From a virus, in IMG/VR virus record IMGVR_UViG_3300010430_000013, positions 25,734 through 89,733 of that record: a DNA stretch of 64,000 nt, one strand, 5' to 3'. Below the pieces are notes generated by a model. The model saw nothing but the letters and a program-made list of their open reading frames with translations. It was not told where the DNA came from and did no database searches. The position numbers and the translations under genes were made by a program. This document shows, piece by piece, positions 5,558 through 13,964 of the stretch. Positions within the stretch are counted from its first letter, which is position 1; each line of letters opens with the position of its first letter.

Positions 5558-6258
5558 TGGATTTTGGTGTATGTAAGGTATACACCCGACCCACCCGAAA
5601 CAATGGAAAAATGATCATTCTAAGTGACCTACATTTAGGCTCTAATCGTAACTATCTATATAACTTAAACAGGTGGCTAAAAAAGGAGAATAAAGACCAA
5701 GAAGTAGTTCTGCTTGGGGACACGTTCGACGATTATAAGAAAAGGTTTCTAACCTATGACGACTTGGTGTTTCTGGAGAGAGTTAGAGAATTCAATTCAG
5801 TTCACATATTTCCTGGAAATCACGACGCTCAAGTCTTTCGGAATCATTCTCACCACTTTGCGTCTTATTGTGGGAAAATGCACTGCAATCTAGATAACCT
5901 TCCAGTTCATCTAACCCCCAACATCTTGGCCTTGCATGGCGACCATTGGGACAGAACAAACCCAATCCTTATGAGATGCGCAGATGTAGTGTACGACTTA
6001 ATGCTGGCTAATAACAGAACCGGTTACGGCTGGATCAAACAGCTAGCTAAAAGACGCTGCATAAATTCTTTTCTAAAAAATGCAAAAATTTTGTTTGAGG
6101 AAAAGCCTGAAGTAGACTATATATTAGTAGGCCATCTTCATCAGCAACAGTCGTGGGAGCTACTTCCCGGTAAGACACTAGTGTGCTCTGGATGCTTTGT
6201 TGAGGAGGAAACTTTCCTAACTGTCCAGGGCAAAACCATAACCATGAGAAGGTTTTAA
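5557..6258 (+). CDS. Calcineurin-like metallophosphoesterase
   Basis: The five metal-binding motifs of the calcineurin-type superfamily are in order: SDLHLG, GDTFDD, GNHD, HGDHWD and GHLHQQ. The enzyme would hydrolyse a phosphomonoester or phosphodiester with a di-metal centre. Length (233 aa) and the GDHWD motif resemble LpxH/UDP-diacylglucosamine hydrolase-like and YfcE-like members, but substrate cannot be read from sequence. A later ATG, just before IILSDLHLG, is a possible alternative start. It overlaps the preceding stop and is followed two bases later by a lipoprotein gene. Confidence 0.85.
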   Translation: MDFGVCKVYTRPTRNNGKMIILSDLHLGSNRNYLYNLNRWLKKENKDQEVVLLGDTFDDYKKRFLTYDDLVFLERVREFNSVHIFPGNHDAQVFRNHSHHFASYCGKMHCNLDNLPVHLTPNILALHGDHWDRTNPILMRCADVVYDLMLANNRTGYGWIKQLAKRRCINSFLKNAKILFEEKPEVDYILVGHLHQQQSWELLPGKTLVCSGCFVEEETFLTVQGKTITMRRF

Positions 6259-6260
6259 AT

Positions 6261-6806
6261 ATGAAAAAGTTCATTATTTTAATGGCGCTTTTTGCCATGT
6301 CGATTGGCTGTCAGAGAGTTCCGCAGTATACTGTCGAACTAGTAGATGTTGTCCCAGATGCTCCGGGACCTAATCCGACCCCCCGACCAAATTCCAATAA
6401 GGTTCAGACGGGCAGGGTTTACGAGCCAAGAACCTACAAAGAATACAACGATTTAGTCCAGAAGGCAGTCAAAGCTAAGCAGCCTGTCGCGATTAATATT
6501 GGGACTACTTGGTGTGGCTACTGCGTGAAGATGACTCCTCACTTCAAGAAGCTATCTAAAGAAATGACCAAAGTTGTCTTTATTAAGGCTACAGTGGACA
6601 AGTGGTCCGAAGATGATAGAGTCCGACTGACTATCTTGGCAAAGATCAAGGGCTACCCTAAGACCTTTATTAAGTATCCCGACCGAGAATGGAAAAACAA
6701 TACTGGGTATATGGAAGAGTCTGTTCTCCGAAATTACCTCAGCGAACGTTACAATCTAACTAACTCCCTTTATTACGGCGAAAGAACCCTGTTAAATGAA
6801 AATTAA
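6261..6806 (+). CDS. Lipoprotein with thioredoxin-like domain
   Basis: The N-terminus MKKFIILMALFAMSIGC is a lipoprotein signal with cleavage before Cys17. After a Pro-rich linker, residues about 55-165 are thioredoxin-like: a PVAINIGTTWCGYCVKMTPHFKKL segment with the redox CGYC motif, then a KATVDKW strand and a KGYPKTFIKY cis-Pro loop. The product should act outside the inner membrane in disulfide reduction or isomerisation. Two bases from the phosphoesterase gene and overlapping the protease gene, so likely one exported set. Confidence 0.85.
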   Translation: MKKFIILMALFAMSIGCQRVPQYTVELVDVVPDAPGPNPTPRPNSNKVQTGRVYEPRTYKEYNDLVQKAVKAKQPVAINIGTTWCGYCVKMTPHFKKLSKEMTKVVFIKATVDKWSEDDRVRLTILAKIKGYPKTFIKYPDREWKNNTGYMEESVLRNYLSERYNLTNSLYYGERTLLNEN

Positions 6807-7776
6807 ATTCGAAACTCTAGAGAAAAAAGAGTTGTTCGCAATTGACGCTCTTGTAGATCACTTGTCTCAAAATGTGCATGATGCGGTAGCCGACAATGTC
6901 GCTCCGTACGAACAGCACATGTATTCAGAAGACGCTATTCATTTTCCCGGAGCTGGCTATGGAAAAATGTGTACGGCTGGATTTCCTCAGTTTTGCTTTG
7001 GCGATGACTGGTGGGATGAAAACTTCTTCTTGGCTGAGTATGACTTTACGGGAGTTAACTACGGCCCCAAAAGCGGCACAGTAGTAGCACCGGATATTGT
7101 ACTGTCCGCCGAGCACCACGGTAATCTAACCAGCACCAGTTCTCCATTGCCTGATTATTTGTATTTTTATGACCAAGATGGAGTGGAATATCAAAGATCT
7201 ATCGTAGGTCATATGTATGTTCCGGGCTCTGGTGACTTGAGAGTTAATAAGCTTGACTCACCGCTGCCCGCTGAAATCAAGGTTTACAGCTTGCCTGACC
7301 CAGATTTTCATGCTGATGATTATAGATTAGCTAATGCAGTTTACATGGATCAAGACGACAATGTATATATTGGCAAGTTGGCCAATTATACTCCAGCAGA
7401 CGTATCAGACGTTAATGATCAGTACCAGAGATTAATTAAAGATACCGTCCCTTATGTAGACGAATGGGAAGGTGCAGTAGGAGGAGACTCTAGCCATCCA
7501 ACCTTTATCCTCAATGGAAACGGCGAACTGGTTCTGGCATCAGTTATGCACAAGGGACCGTCTCCAGCGGGTCCAGACCTTGGGGACCCTGTGGTTCAAG
7601 CAAATCTGCAATCTGCTATGGCTACTTTGGGTTCTACATATTCCCTACAAACTGTTGAATGGGGAGTTCCTGCTGATTGGGAGGCTCCAGCACCCGCGTC
7701 TGTTGATGCTATATTTGCATCCTTTGAAGAAGTGGGAGGAAGACGAACGCGAACTGTTAGACAGACTTGGTCTTAA
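6796..7776 (+). CDS. Trypsin-like serine protease with planctomycete-type N-terminus
   Basis: The chymotrypsin-fold triad can be traced: His in DIVLSAEHHG (about residue 106), Asp in GDLRVNKL, and Ser in GGDSSHPTF (about residue 231), followed by NGELVLASV. The motif is GDSS rather than GDSGG. The first residues, KIKFETLEKKELFAIDALV, resemble the LEPR-XLL-like signature at the start of many exported planctomycete proteins. Likely secreted or surface-bound and folded with help from the adjacent thioredoxin lipoprotein; this partnership is inference. The start lies inside the thioredoxin gene. Confidence 0.75.
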   Translation: MKIKFETLEKKELFAIDALVDHLSQNVHDAVADNVAPYEQHMYSEDAIHFPGAGYGKMCTAGFPQFCFGDDWWDENFFLAEYDFTGVNYGPKSGTVVAPDIVLSAEHHGNLTSTSSPLPDYLYFYDQDGVEYQRSIVGHMYVPGSGDLRVNKLDSPLPAEIKVYSLPDPDFHADDYRLANAVYMDQDDNVYIGKLANYTPADVSDVNDQYQRLIKDTVPYVDEWEGAVGGDSSHPTFILNGNGELVLASVMHKGPSPAGPDLGDPVVQANLQSAMATLGSTYSLQTVEWGVPADWEAPAPASVDAIFASFEEVGGRRTRTVRQTWS

Positions 7777-7778
7777 TA

Positions 7779-8189
7779 ATGATTAAAAGCTACAAAAAAC
7801 GAAAAATAGATTTAACTTCAAAGGTGCAGGTTTATAAAAATTTACACAAAGATTGTTACTCAATAAGACAAAACGGCCTGGTGGTAGGGCATGCCGACAA
7901 GGTAGTCCTGTGGGGATGCGCTTTCAAAGTAAGCAAAATGGGTGTCCAAAAGATACGGAAAGAAAAAAAGAAATCCGTAATTGCTTACGTGGAAGGAAAT
8001 ATTTCTCCATGTCGTAGGCCAATAACCAGGGTCTTTGAGCAGAATCTTGAAAATGAAAAAATTTCATCAGACTTCACCTTTAATCCCTATAAAAACGAGG
8101 AGTTTATATGCACCAAGACACAAACCCCACTGAAGACGGCAGCGTATTGTCTCTTGGATTCCAAGAGAAGAAAGGTCGTCCTTTGGTAA
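7779..8189 (+). CDS. Conserved phage protein of unknown function (136 aa)
   Basis: The chosen ATG follows an in-frame TTG by 12 bases. The sequence (SYKKRKIDL, VQVYKNLHKDCYSIRQNGLVVGHADKVVLWGC) resembles a small conserved protein I have seen in several large phages, with no known function. Its last 82 bases overlap the next gene in another frame, which is long for this genome. A frameshift near the end is therefore possible. Confidence 0.6.
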   Translation: MIKSYKKRKIDLTSKVQVYKNLHKDCYSIRQNGLVVGHADKVVLWGCAFKVSKMGVQKIRKEKKKSVIAYVEGNISPCRRPITRVFEQNLENEKISSDFTFNPYKNEEFICTKTQTPLKTAAYCLLDSKRRKVVLW

Positions 8190-8461
8190 CTTTCGGCGTA
8201 GATAGCGCCGGACAACTGGTAATTAAACTTCACGAGGGAGCAACTTCTGACGCAGAGTCATTGTCTGCGGCTATGTTTTACCTGACTCAGAAACCAGAAA
8301 TTGTAGAGCAAAAACTTATCCAGGCCGTTCAAAATATTCTTTTGAATAATCCAGAAAAAGCCACGGAAATGGCGAACGCTTTGACCAGATTTAAAACCTT
8401 GGTAGCCTTAACTTCGGTTGAAAGACCAACTATGAGTGGTTACGATGTTTTTGTAGGATAA
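8108..8461 (+). CDS. Protein of unknown function (117 aa)
   Basis: A good ribosome-binding sequence (CGAGGAG) precedes the ATG. The product has a strand-rich N-terminal third (RPLVTFGVDSAGQLVIKLHEG) and a helical remainder. No family recognised. Confidence 0.65.
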   Translation: MHQDTNPTEDGSVLSLGFQEKKGRPLVTFGVDSAGQLVIKLHEGATSDAESLSAAMFYLTQKPEIVEQKLIQAVQNILLNNPEKATEMANALTRFKTLVALTSVERPTMSGYDVFVG

Positions 8462-8464
8462 TAA

Positions 8465-8899
8465 ATGACTGATTTAGAAAAAGAAAAGTACATTAACGTT
8501 TCTGAGCGGCAAATTGATTTTAAGCCCATTACTGAAAGTGATTTTTTCGAATCTACGGAAGAAATGGTATACTCTGCCCAGGAAGCCGAACAAGTAGCGT
8601 CCCATCCATTATCTAATATTTACGCAAATAACTTGAGATGGGCGCTCAGTTCCTTTAATTTGTTCGAATTTCACACAAATTTTCCAATTACAGAGCAAGT
8701 TCTGGACACAATTGAAAAAACCGCAGGAGTTGAAAGCATTTCTCAGTATACTAAGTACCGTGGGATTATCAGCGTTGGGCGGCTTTTTGATGATGTTGTC
8801 GTCAGAAATGATATTCGAGAGGGTATTACCAAAACTTTCCAGAAGCAGAACGAAGACATCGAACCGCTTTTAAATGAACAAACTAAAGAGGAGGACTGA
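8465..8899 (+). CDS. Acidic protein of unknown function (144 aa)
   Basis: Predicted mainly helical, with acidic ends (MTDLEKEKY and NEQTKEED). It starts 3 bases after the preceding stop, so it is cotranscribed with it. No family recognised. Confidence 0.65.
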   Translation: MTDLEKEKYINVSERQIDFKPITESDFFESTEEMVYSAQEAEQVASHPLSNIYANNLRWALSSFNLFEFHTNFPITEQVLDTIEKTAGVESISQYTKYRGIISVGRLFDDVVVRNDIREGITKTFQKQNEDIEPLLNEQTKEED

Positions 8900-8902
8900 T
8901 AT

Positions 8903-8917
8903 GGTGTATATTATAAC
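8903..8917 (+). promoter_or_regulatory. Candidate phage promoter (GGTGTATATTATAAC)
   Basis: One of six sites sharing GGTGTA plus an A/T-rich -10-like segment. It lies about 50 bases upstream of the 8966 start. Confidence 0.4.
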
Positions 8918-8965
8918 AGGAATACCTTTATTTCTTGTTAATATAGCCAATAAGTGAGACAAATC

Positions 8966-9412
8966 ATGAGTGAGTTCATTCCGAATAATGCTGTGGATGG
9001 CAATCAGGTTGAAAGGGGCGCTATTTGGGGCGTAAAAAGCTCTAGCAACTCGGCTGCTGTGCAAGCACATTACTTTACTGCACTTCCTTCGGGTTCGACG
9101 GACGCTACCAGTTCGCTGGTTTGTAGCCCGTCAAACGTAGGTGATTATGCCTGTACCCCTTGGACTGGCAAAAACGTTGTCGATTATAATAGCTGTCAGG
9201 AGCAATTGTGCCCTGCTACGGCAGAAACTATCGCAGACAACACTGAGTCGTACACAGTAACCTTGTGGGACGACCAGCAAAAATGCGCAACAAAGTATCA
9301 GTTTGCTAGCTGTGGGGGAGACCCTAAAAGCGGTGAACCAATCACTTCCTGGGATGCTGCACAGGTGTCTGGAGTATCTGCTCCAGGTAGTGACGCAGAT
9401 CAAACAATTTAA
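8966..9412 (+). CDS. Cys-rich protein, possibly a virion component (148 aa)
   Basis: Ser/Thr/Ala-rich and strand-forming, with seven or more Cys (CSPSNVGDYACTPW, CQEQLCPA, KCATKYQFASC). This is the style of the minus-strand structural proteins of this genome. It has its own candidate promoter, consistent with high expression. I chose the ATG at 8966 over an upstream alternative at 8954. No family recognised. Confidence 0.6.
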   Translation: MSEFIPNNAVDGNQVERGAIWGVKSSSNSAAVQAHYFTALPSGSTDATSSLVCSPSNVGDYACTPWTGKNVVDYNSCQEQLCPATAETIADNTESYTVTLWDDQQKCATKYQFASCGGDPKSGEPITSWDAAQVSGVSAPGSDADQTI

Positions 9413-9445
9413 TTTTAAACTAGCTATATTAACAGGACACGATTT

Positions 9446-9631
9446 ATGTCTGGATTTGACTATGAGCTTTGGTTAGTAGAACGGGACAACACCGGGAAAC
9501 CGGTGTTGAACTCGTTTGGGAATCCCCGATACAAAAAAATGACATCTAACGATGCTAATGATGTATCGGCTTTCTTCGATAAGTATTCGGGAAAGAAGCG
9601 CAAAAAGAAGACTAAAAAAACTAAAAAATAA
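9446..9631 (+). CDS. Small protein with Lys-rich tail (61 aa)
   Basis: Residues 1-45 are ordinary (MSGFDYELWLVERDNTGKPV). The end, KKRKKKTKKTKK, is extremely basic and suggests nucleic-acid contact or a polyanion-binding tail. An ACAGGACACG sequence precedes the start. Confidence 0.55.
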   Translation: MSGFDYELWLVERDNTGKPVLNSFGNPRYKKMTSNDANDVSAFFDKYSGKKRKKKTKKTKK

Positions 9632-9650
9632 TCAGGTCAAGGATTTGTAC

Positions 9651-9899
9651 ATGTCAGAATTTTTCATACCACGAAGAGACCTGTTAGAAATAAATTGTTT
9701 CTCTATCAATAGGATTTTATTTGAACCAGAAGGCGTTCCAGGTAGGTTTTCTGCTATGAGGCTTTCTATTCTGGTGCAGCTTTTATCTCGAAACGGCGTT
9801 CAGGCTGATGCGGTTGAAAACATGTTTAGAGAATCAGCCGCAAAATGCACAACTGGAATTAGATTTAACACTTCTAAAAATGAATTAATCTATGAGTAA
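9651..9899 (+). CDS. Protein of unknown function (82 aa)
   Basis: MSEFFIPRRDLLEINCFSINRILFEPEGVPGRFSAMRLSILVQLL... shows mixed alpha/beta character. A weak AGGTCAAGG ribosome-binding sequence precedes the ATG. Overlaps the next gene by 8 bases. Confidence 0.55.
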   Translation: MSEFFIPRRDLLEINCFSINRILFEPEGVPGRFSAMRLSILVQLLSRNGVQADAVENMFRESAAKCTTGIRFNTSKNELIYE

Positions 9900-10329
9900 T
9901 ATTTATACTACAGAGGCCGGAACCGGTCAATTCTTGATGAATGATGCATCGGGGAATATGACTTGGTCTGACCCAGTTTACGCTTCTACAACGAACTCAG
10001 TCTACGATACTTGGTCTGGGACCAATCAATGGAACTACACAATAAAAGTTCCTAACCCTAATGAAGAACTCCCAGAAACATTAAAACAGATAACCGACCA
10101 CACTCTTGAAGAATGCTGGAAGGACTCACGAGTCAAGTGCTTTAGTTCTAGAGAAGAGCTATATTCCTACATCGACTCACTAGAATATGAGTCTACGGTT
10201 TTCTTCCATGAAGAGATTTCCAAAAAGGTAAAGCCTAAAACTATTCTTCATGTATTTAAAGATTATGGGCGAGTTGGACTAATCCTCAGTGGCGACTCAA
10301 GTGAAATTTTCTTCGTTAAAGATGAATAG
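9892..10329 (+). CDS. Protein of unknown function (145 aa)
   Basis: The first 45 residues are Gly/Ser/Thr/Trp-rich (GTGQFLMNDASGNMTW, DTWSGTNQW), like a virion surface segment. The rest is a soluble alpha/beta region (PETLKQITDHTLEECW, ILHVFKDYGRVGLILSGDS). The two halves look unlike each other, so it may be a fusion. Overlaps both neighbours. Confidence 0.55.
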   Translation: MSNIYTTEAGTGQFLMNDASGNMTWSDPVYASTTNSVYDTWSGTNQWNYTIKVPNPNEELPETLKQITDHTLEECWKDSRVKCFSSREELYSYIDSLEYESTVFFHEEISKKVKPKTILHVFKDYGRVGLILSGDSSEIFFVKDE

Positions 10330-10474
10330 CTCTGATTTAATCCCAATACTGGCTATGCTGCTGTATTCTACACAGGGCTTCATATTACTACATAAAAGGC
10401 AGTACGGATTTGCCTTAATGTGGTTTTCTTATGCTGTAGCAAACATCGGCATCTTAATTGCACAAAGAAAATAA
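10322..10474 (+). CDS. Small two-helix membrane protein (50 aa)
   Basis: Two hydrophobic segments (LIPILAMLLYSTQGFILL and YGFALMWFSYAVANIGILIA) are separated by HKRQ. A hairpin with this length and a short basic end is compatible with a holin-like or immunity peptide, but there is no direct support. The start overlaps the preceding gene by 8 bases. Confidence 0.55.
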   Translation: MNSSDLIPILAMLLYSTQGFILLHKRQYGFALMWFSYAVANIGILIAQRK

Positions 10475-10475
10475 A

Positions 10476-10700
10476 ATGAATTGGAAATATTATCCATTAG
10501 AGTCGCCCAAGCGGGCTGGAAAATATTTGGTCGTACTTGAGTGCATGGGCGAACGTTGGGTTTCTATTAAACCTTGGGGTCAAACGCAAGTTCATAGCGG
10601 AAGCTCATTTGGTCACAAACAAGAAAAGTGCTGGTTTCTGGGCATGGAATTTAAAGATACGCAAGTTGTAAAGTGGTGTGAGATACCACCTTGGGAATAG
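10476..10700 (+). CDS. DUF551-like protein (74 aa)
   Basis: The pattern KYYPLESPKRAGKYLVVLE...WVSIKPW...VVKWCEIPPW follows the DUF551 layout, in which a P-x-x-G-x-Y-L-V strand is followed by a V-x-x-W-x-x-L/I-P end. These are small phage and prophage proteins with no known role. It is one base away from the membrane gene and is followed by the nrdJ promoter region. Confidence 0.6.
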   Translation: MNWKYYPLESPKRAGKYLVVLECMGERWVSIKPWGQTQVHSGSSFGHKQEKCWFLGMEFKDTQVVKWCEIPPWE

Positions 10701-10731
10701 TCAAAAAAAACTTGATGACGTAACTCGTTGA

Positions 10732-10746
10732 TTGGTGTAGAATACT
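10732..10746 (+). promoter_or_regulatory. Candidate promoter upstream of nrdJ
   Basis: TTGGTGTAGAATACT fits the GGTGTA plus TAxAAT-like motif, 40 bases upstream of the nrdJ ATG. A TTGATG about 20 bases upstream could serve as a weak -35. Confidence 0.45.
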
Positions 10747-10785
10747 ATTAGCCAATTAATTTAACCCAACAATGGACGTATCCCA

Positions 10786-13782
10786 ATGGAAAACAATCTT
10801 CCCACCCCTTACCAAGAGTTCATTCATCTTTCACGTTACGCTCGATGGCTTCCAGAAGAAAAAAGACGAGAGACTTGGGAAGAAACGGTTGATAGATTAG
10901 TTAACTTCTTTGAAGAGCACCTTAAGGAAAACTTTGACTTTGAGTTAGGCAAGGCAAAAAACCGCCTCCGCAAAGGAATCTTGAATCTTCAGGTTGTTCC
11001 AAGCATGAGGGCGCTTTGGGCTGCTGGTCCCGCTGCATCACGCGATAATGTGGCATGTTACAACTGTTCAGCTTTGCCTATCGACAAGCCCGCATCTTTT
11101 GATGAATTATTTTATATTTTAATGAATGGCTGTGGCGTCGGATTCTCAGTTGAACGACAGTTTATCAACAAGCTTCCTGAGGTGTCTGATAGCTTCCATG
11201 AGTCCGATACAACCATCGTGGTGAGTGATAGCACCATCGGCTGGTGCAAGGCGTTAAAAGAGCTTATAGGCATGCTCTACGTGGGGCAGGTTCCAAGATG
11301 GGATCTATCGAAGATTCGCCCTGCCGGAACTCCACTTAAAACCAAAGGCGGTCGAGCTTCTGGTGGCGAAATTCTCGGTCAACTGTTTGACTTTGTTGTA
11401 GTTACCTTTAAGGGTGCATCGGGCCGAAAGCTAAACTCTCTTGAGTGTCACGATATCTGCTGCAAAATTGCTGAAATCGTAACCGTCGGAGGTTGTCGCC
11501 GTTCAGCTTTGCTGAGTTTGTCCAATTTGTCAGATTTACGCATGAGAGAAGCAAAAGTTGGGCGTTGGTGGGAAGAAAGCGCTCAACGTGCAATGGCAAA
11601 CAACAGTGTGGCTTACACAGAAAAGCCAGATATGGGCATCTTTATGGAAGAATGGAAGTCCCTCTATGACAGTAAATCTGGCGAGAGAGGTATCTTTAAT
11701 CGGGAGTCTTGCAAAAAAATTATCGAAAAGATTGGTCGCAGGGATACTGATTTTGAGTTTTTAACTAATCCGTGTGTCACATCTGATACATGGATTGATA
11801 CTTCCGAAGGTCCGATTCAAGCATTCAATCTGATCAACAAGCCATTTCTGGCAACAGTAAATGGAAAAAATTATGAATGTAAAACAGGTTTCTTTAAAAC
11901 GGGACATAAAGATGTTTACGAAATCGAAACCTCTCGCGGATACTCAATTAAATGCACCTCTGACCACAAAATCTTAACAATTAAAGAAGGTCAAGAGCTT
12001 TGGGTTGAGGCGCAACATCTAGACGAGAGTTCAAATATCTGTATTAATCAGCTTGTTCATCAGGATGATTACGATTTGGATTTGAATGAATTTCATCAAG
12101 GTTGGCTAATGGGGGAAGTAGCTGGAGACGGCGGTCACAATCCTGAAAAATATCCTTCGTATGTCAGATTCTGGGGACATAATCGACATCAAATGTCGTC
12201 TATGGCTCACGATTTCGTTAAAGATTTGCCTTATGATTCGCACAGGCCAACAGCGCTTGCTGATGATCCCACTGACAACGGAACTTATAGTCAATCGGCC
12301 AGCAGAGCGCTTGACGAGCTACTGGAGGGCATGCTTGAGCCAGAAACCAAGAATATCCTGCCAGCCCTAGAGGGGGCGTCAGACTCTACTGTGAGAGGCT
12401 TCTTGAGGGGCATTTTTGATGCTGATGGAACCGTGCTTTTTAATAAAGAGAAGGGGCGCTCAGTAAGGCTTGGTCAGAACAATTTAGACCGACTTAAGTC
12501 AGTTCAGAGAATGCTGCATCGTTTTGGTATTGAGTCTTCGGTTTATCAAAATCGAAAACCTGAAGGTTATTACGAAATGCCTGACGGAAAAGGAGGTAAT
12601 AAAGAATACTTCTGTAAGGCTATGCATGAACTGGCTATCTCTCGTGAAAACATTTGCAAGTTTGCAGAATTAATTAATTTTTATGATGCTGACAAAAAAA
12701 CAAAACTAACTGAGTGCATTGATTCGTTAAGTCGAACTCCGTATAAAGACAAAATGACCACGAATTTCGTGTCTCGTCGTCATATCGGTCAGCAAGACGT
12801 TTATGATTGCACAGTGGATGAAGTGCATCGGTTTGGAGCGAATGGAATTATTATTCATAATTGTAGCGAAATATTACTCAGACCTCGTGGATTCTGTAAC
12901 CTCTCAGAAGTAATCCTTAGGGAGGATGATACAGAAGAAACAATCCTTGAAAAGATTGAACTAGCAACAATTCTTGGAACCATCCAAAGCACCTTTACTA
13001 ATTTTCGCTATCTTAGCAAAAACTGGAAGAAGAACGCAGACGAAGAGCGACTGCTTGGTGTTTCGATGACTGGAATTATGGACTGTCCTCTTACGAATGA
13101 TTCCGTAGAAGGTCTTGAAGGAAGGTTAGAGAGATTCAAAGAAAGGGCCATTGAAGTAAATAAAAAATGGGCAAAGTCTATTGGTATTAATCAGTCTGCT
13201 GCTATTACCTGCGTTAAACCGTCAGGCAATACTTCACAGCTTTGCGACACTGCAAGTGGAATTCATACTCGTCACTCTCCTTACTACATCAGAACGGTTA
13301 GGTCTGACAAAAAAGACCCGCTAACCAAACTAATGATTGATAAGGGGTTTCCATATGAGGACGAAATTAACAATCCTCAAAATATTGCAGTGTTTAGTTT
13401 TCCAATTAAAGCTCCTGAGCAATCGTTTTTTAGAAATGATAAGACCGCTCTTGAGCAGCTAGAGCTTTGGAAGAAGTATCAGTTGCATTACTGTGAGCAT
13501 AAGCCATCTATTACGGTTTCGGTAAAAGAAGACGAATGGCTTGAGGTTGGTGCCTGGGTTTATAAAAACTTTGATTTGATGAGCGGCGTTTCTTTCTTGC
13601 CGTTCAGTGATCATGTCTATAAGCAAGCGCCTTATCAGGATTGCACTAAAGAACAATACGAAGAGCTTTTGGCAAAGATGCCGAAAACTATTGACTGGTC
13701 TGAACTATCTGCTTACGAGTCCTCGGATATGACTACCGGAGCACGAGAATTAGCATGTACTGCTGGAGGCTGCGAAATTTGA
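10786..13782 (+). CDS. nrdJ: Class II (adenosylcobalamin-dependent) ribonucleotide reductase, monomeric type, with intein
   Basis: The product reduces ribonucleotides to deoxyribonucleotides with a B12 radical and supplies DNA precursors. Family landmarks are CYNCSALPID with GCGVGFSVE in the N-terminal part, NPC/SEILL with CNLSEV around the thiyl-radical cysteine, VKPSGNTSQL, and the C-terminal redox pair CTAGGC just before the end. Residues 330-692 are an intein. Without it the enzyme is 635 aa, somewhat shorter than the roughly 740-residue Lactobacillus enzyme. The position of the C-terminal CxxxxC fits the monomeric RTPR-like branch. The stop overlaps the next gene's TTG start. Confidence 0.93.
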   Translation: MENNLPTPYQEFIHLSRYARWLPEEKRRETWEETVDRLVNFFEEHLKENFDFELGKAKNRLRKGILNLQVVPSMRALWAAGPAASRDNVACYNCSALPIDKPASFDELFYILMNGCGVGFSVERQFINKLPEVSDSFHESDTTIVVSDSTIGWCKALKELIGMLYVGQVPRWDLSKIRPAGTPLKTKGGRASGGEILGQLFDFVVVTFKGASGRKLNSLECHDICCKIAEIVTVGGCRRSALLSLSNLSDLRMREAKVGRWWEESAQRAMANNSVAYTEKPDMGIFMEEWKSLYDSKSGERGIFNRESCKKIIEKIGRRDTDFEFLTNPCVTSDTWIDTSEGPIQAFNLINKPFLATVNGKNYECKTGFFKTGHKDVYEIETSRGYSIKCTSDHKILTIKEGQELWVEAQHLDESSNICINQLVHQDDYDLDLNEFHQGWLMGEVAGDGGHNPEKYPSYVRFWGHNRHQMSSMAHDFVKDLPYDSHRPTALADDPTDNGTYSQSASRALDELLEGMLEPETKNILPALEGASDSTVRGFLRGIFDADGTVLFNKEKGRSVRLGQNNLDRLKSVQRMLHRFGIESSVYQNRKPEGYYEMPDGKGGNKEYFCKAMHELAISRENICKFAELINFYDADKKTKLTECIDSLSRTPYKDKMTTNFVSRRHIGQQDVYDCTVDEVHRFGANGIIIHNCSEILLRPRGFCNLSEVILREDDTEETILEKIELATILGTIQSTFTNFRYLSKNWKKNADEERLLGVSMTGIMDCPLTNDSVEGLEGRLERFKERAIEVNKKWAKSIGINQSAAITCVKPSGNTSQLCDTASGIHTRHSPYYIRTVRSDKKDPLTKLMIDKGFPYEDEINNPQNIAVFSFPIKAPEQSFFRNDKTALEQLELWKKYQLHYCEHKPSITVSVKEDEWLEVGAWVYKNFDLMSGVSFLPFSDHVYKQAPYQDCTKEQYEELLAKMPKTIDWSELSAYESSDMTTGARELACTAGGCEI
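11773..12861 (+). other. LAGLIDADG intein in nrdJ (363 aa)
   Basis: It begins at Cys330 (CVTSDTWIDTSEGPIQAF, block A), has a TSDHKIL block B histidine, and two LAGLIDADG-type helices (WLMGEVAGDGG near residue 450, FLRGIFDADGTV near 545). It ends VYDCTVDEVHRFGANG and IIIHN followed by Cys693. Both splice-junction cysteines and the terminal His-Asn are present, so splicing should work. The +1 cysteine corresponds to the thiyl-radical cysteine of RNR, a common intein site because it is invariant. Confidence 0.92.
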
Positions 13783-13964
13783 AGCCGTTAAAAGAATTAA
13801 TAGATCTTAATGAAAACTTCTTCTGTGAATGGACCGGGGTAACGGATGACCCCGTAGGTTTGAAATATAGCACTAAGTGTGGAAACACAGTCTTTGAATT
13901 TGAAACCAAGCCTCACGTTTCATGGAAATTTTGTCCATTCTGCGGAAAAATGCTGAAGCCATAA
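13779..13964 (+). CDS. Small zinc-ribbon-like protein (61 aa)
   Basis: I start it at the TTG that overlaps the nrdJ stop, because a GGAGG lies 8 bases upstream; an ATG at 13755 inside nrdJ is the alternative. Cys residues at CEWTG, KCG and FCPFCGKML suggest a four-Cys zinc site. No specific family. Confidence 0.6.
   Translation: MKPLKELIDLNENFFCEWTGVTDDPVGLKYSTKCGNTVFEFETKPHVSWKFCPFCGKMLKP

Noticed and set aside
8901-8957. 18-residue peptide gene starting at 8901
   Set aside because: It lies over the candidate promoter and leader of the 8966 gene; the frame is too short to support.
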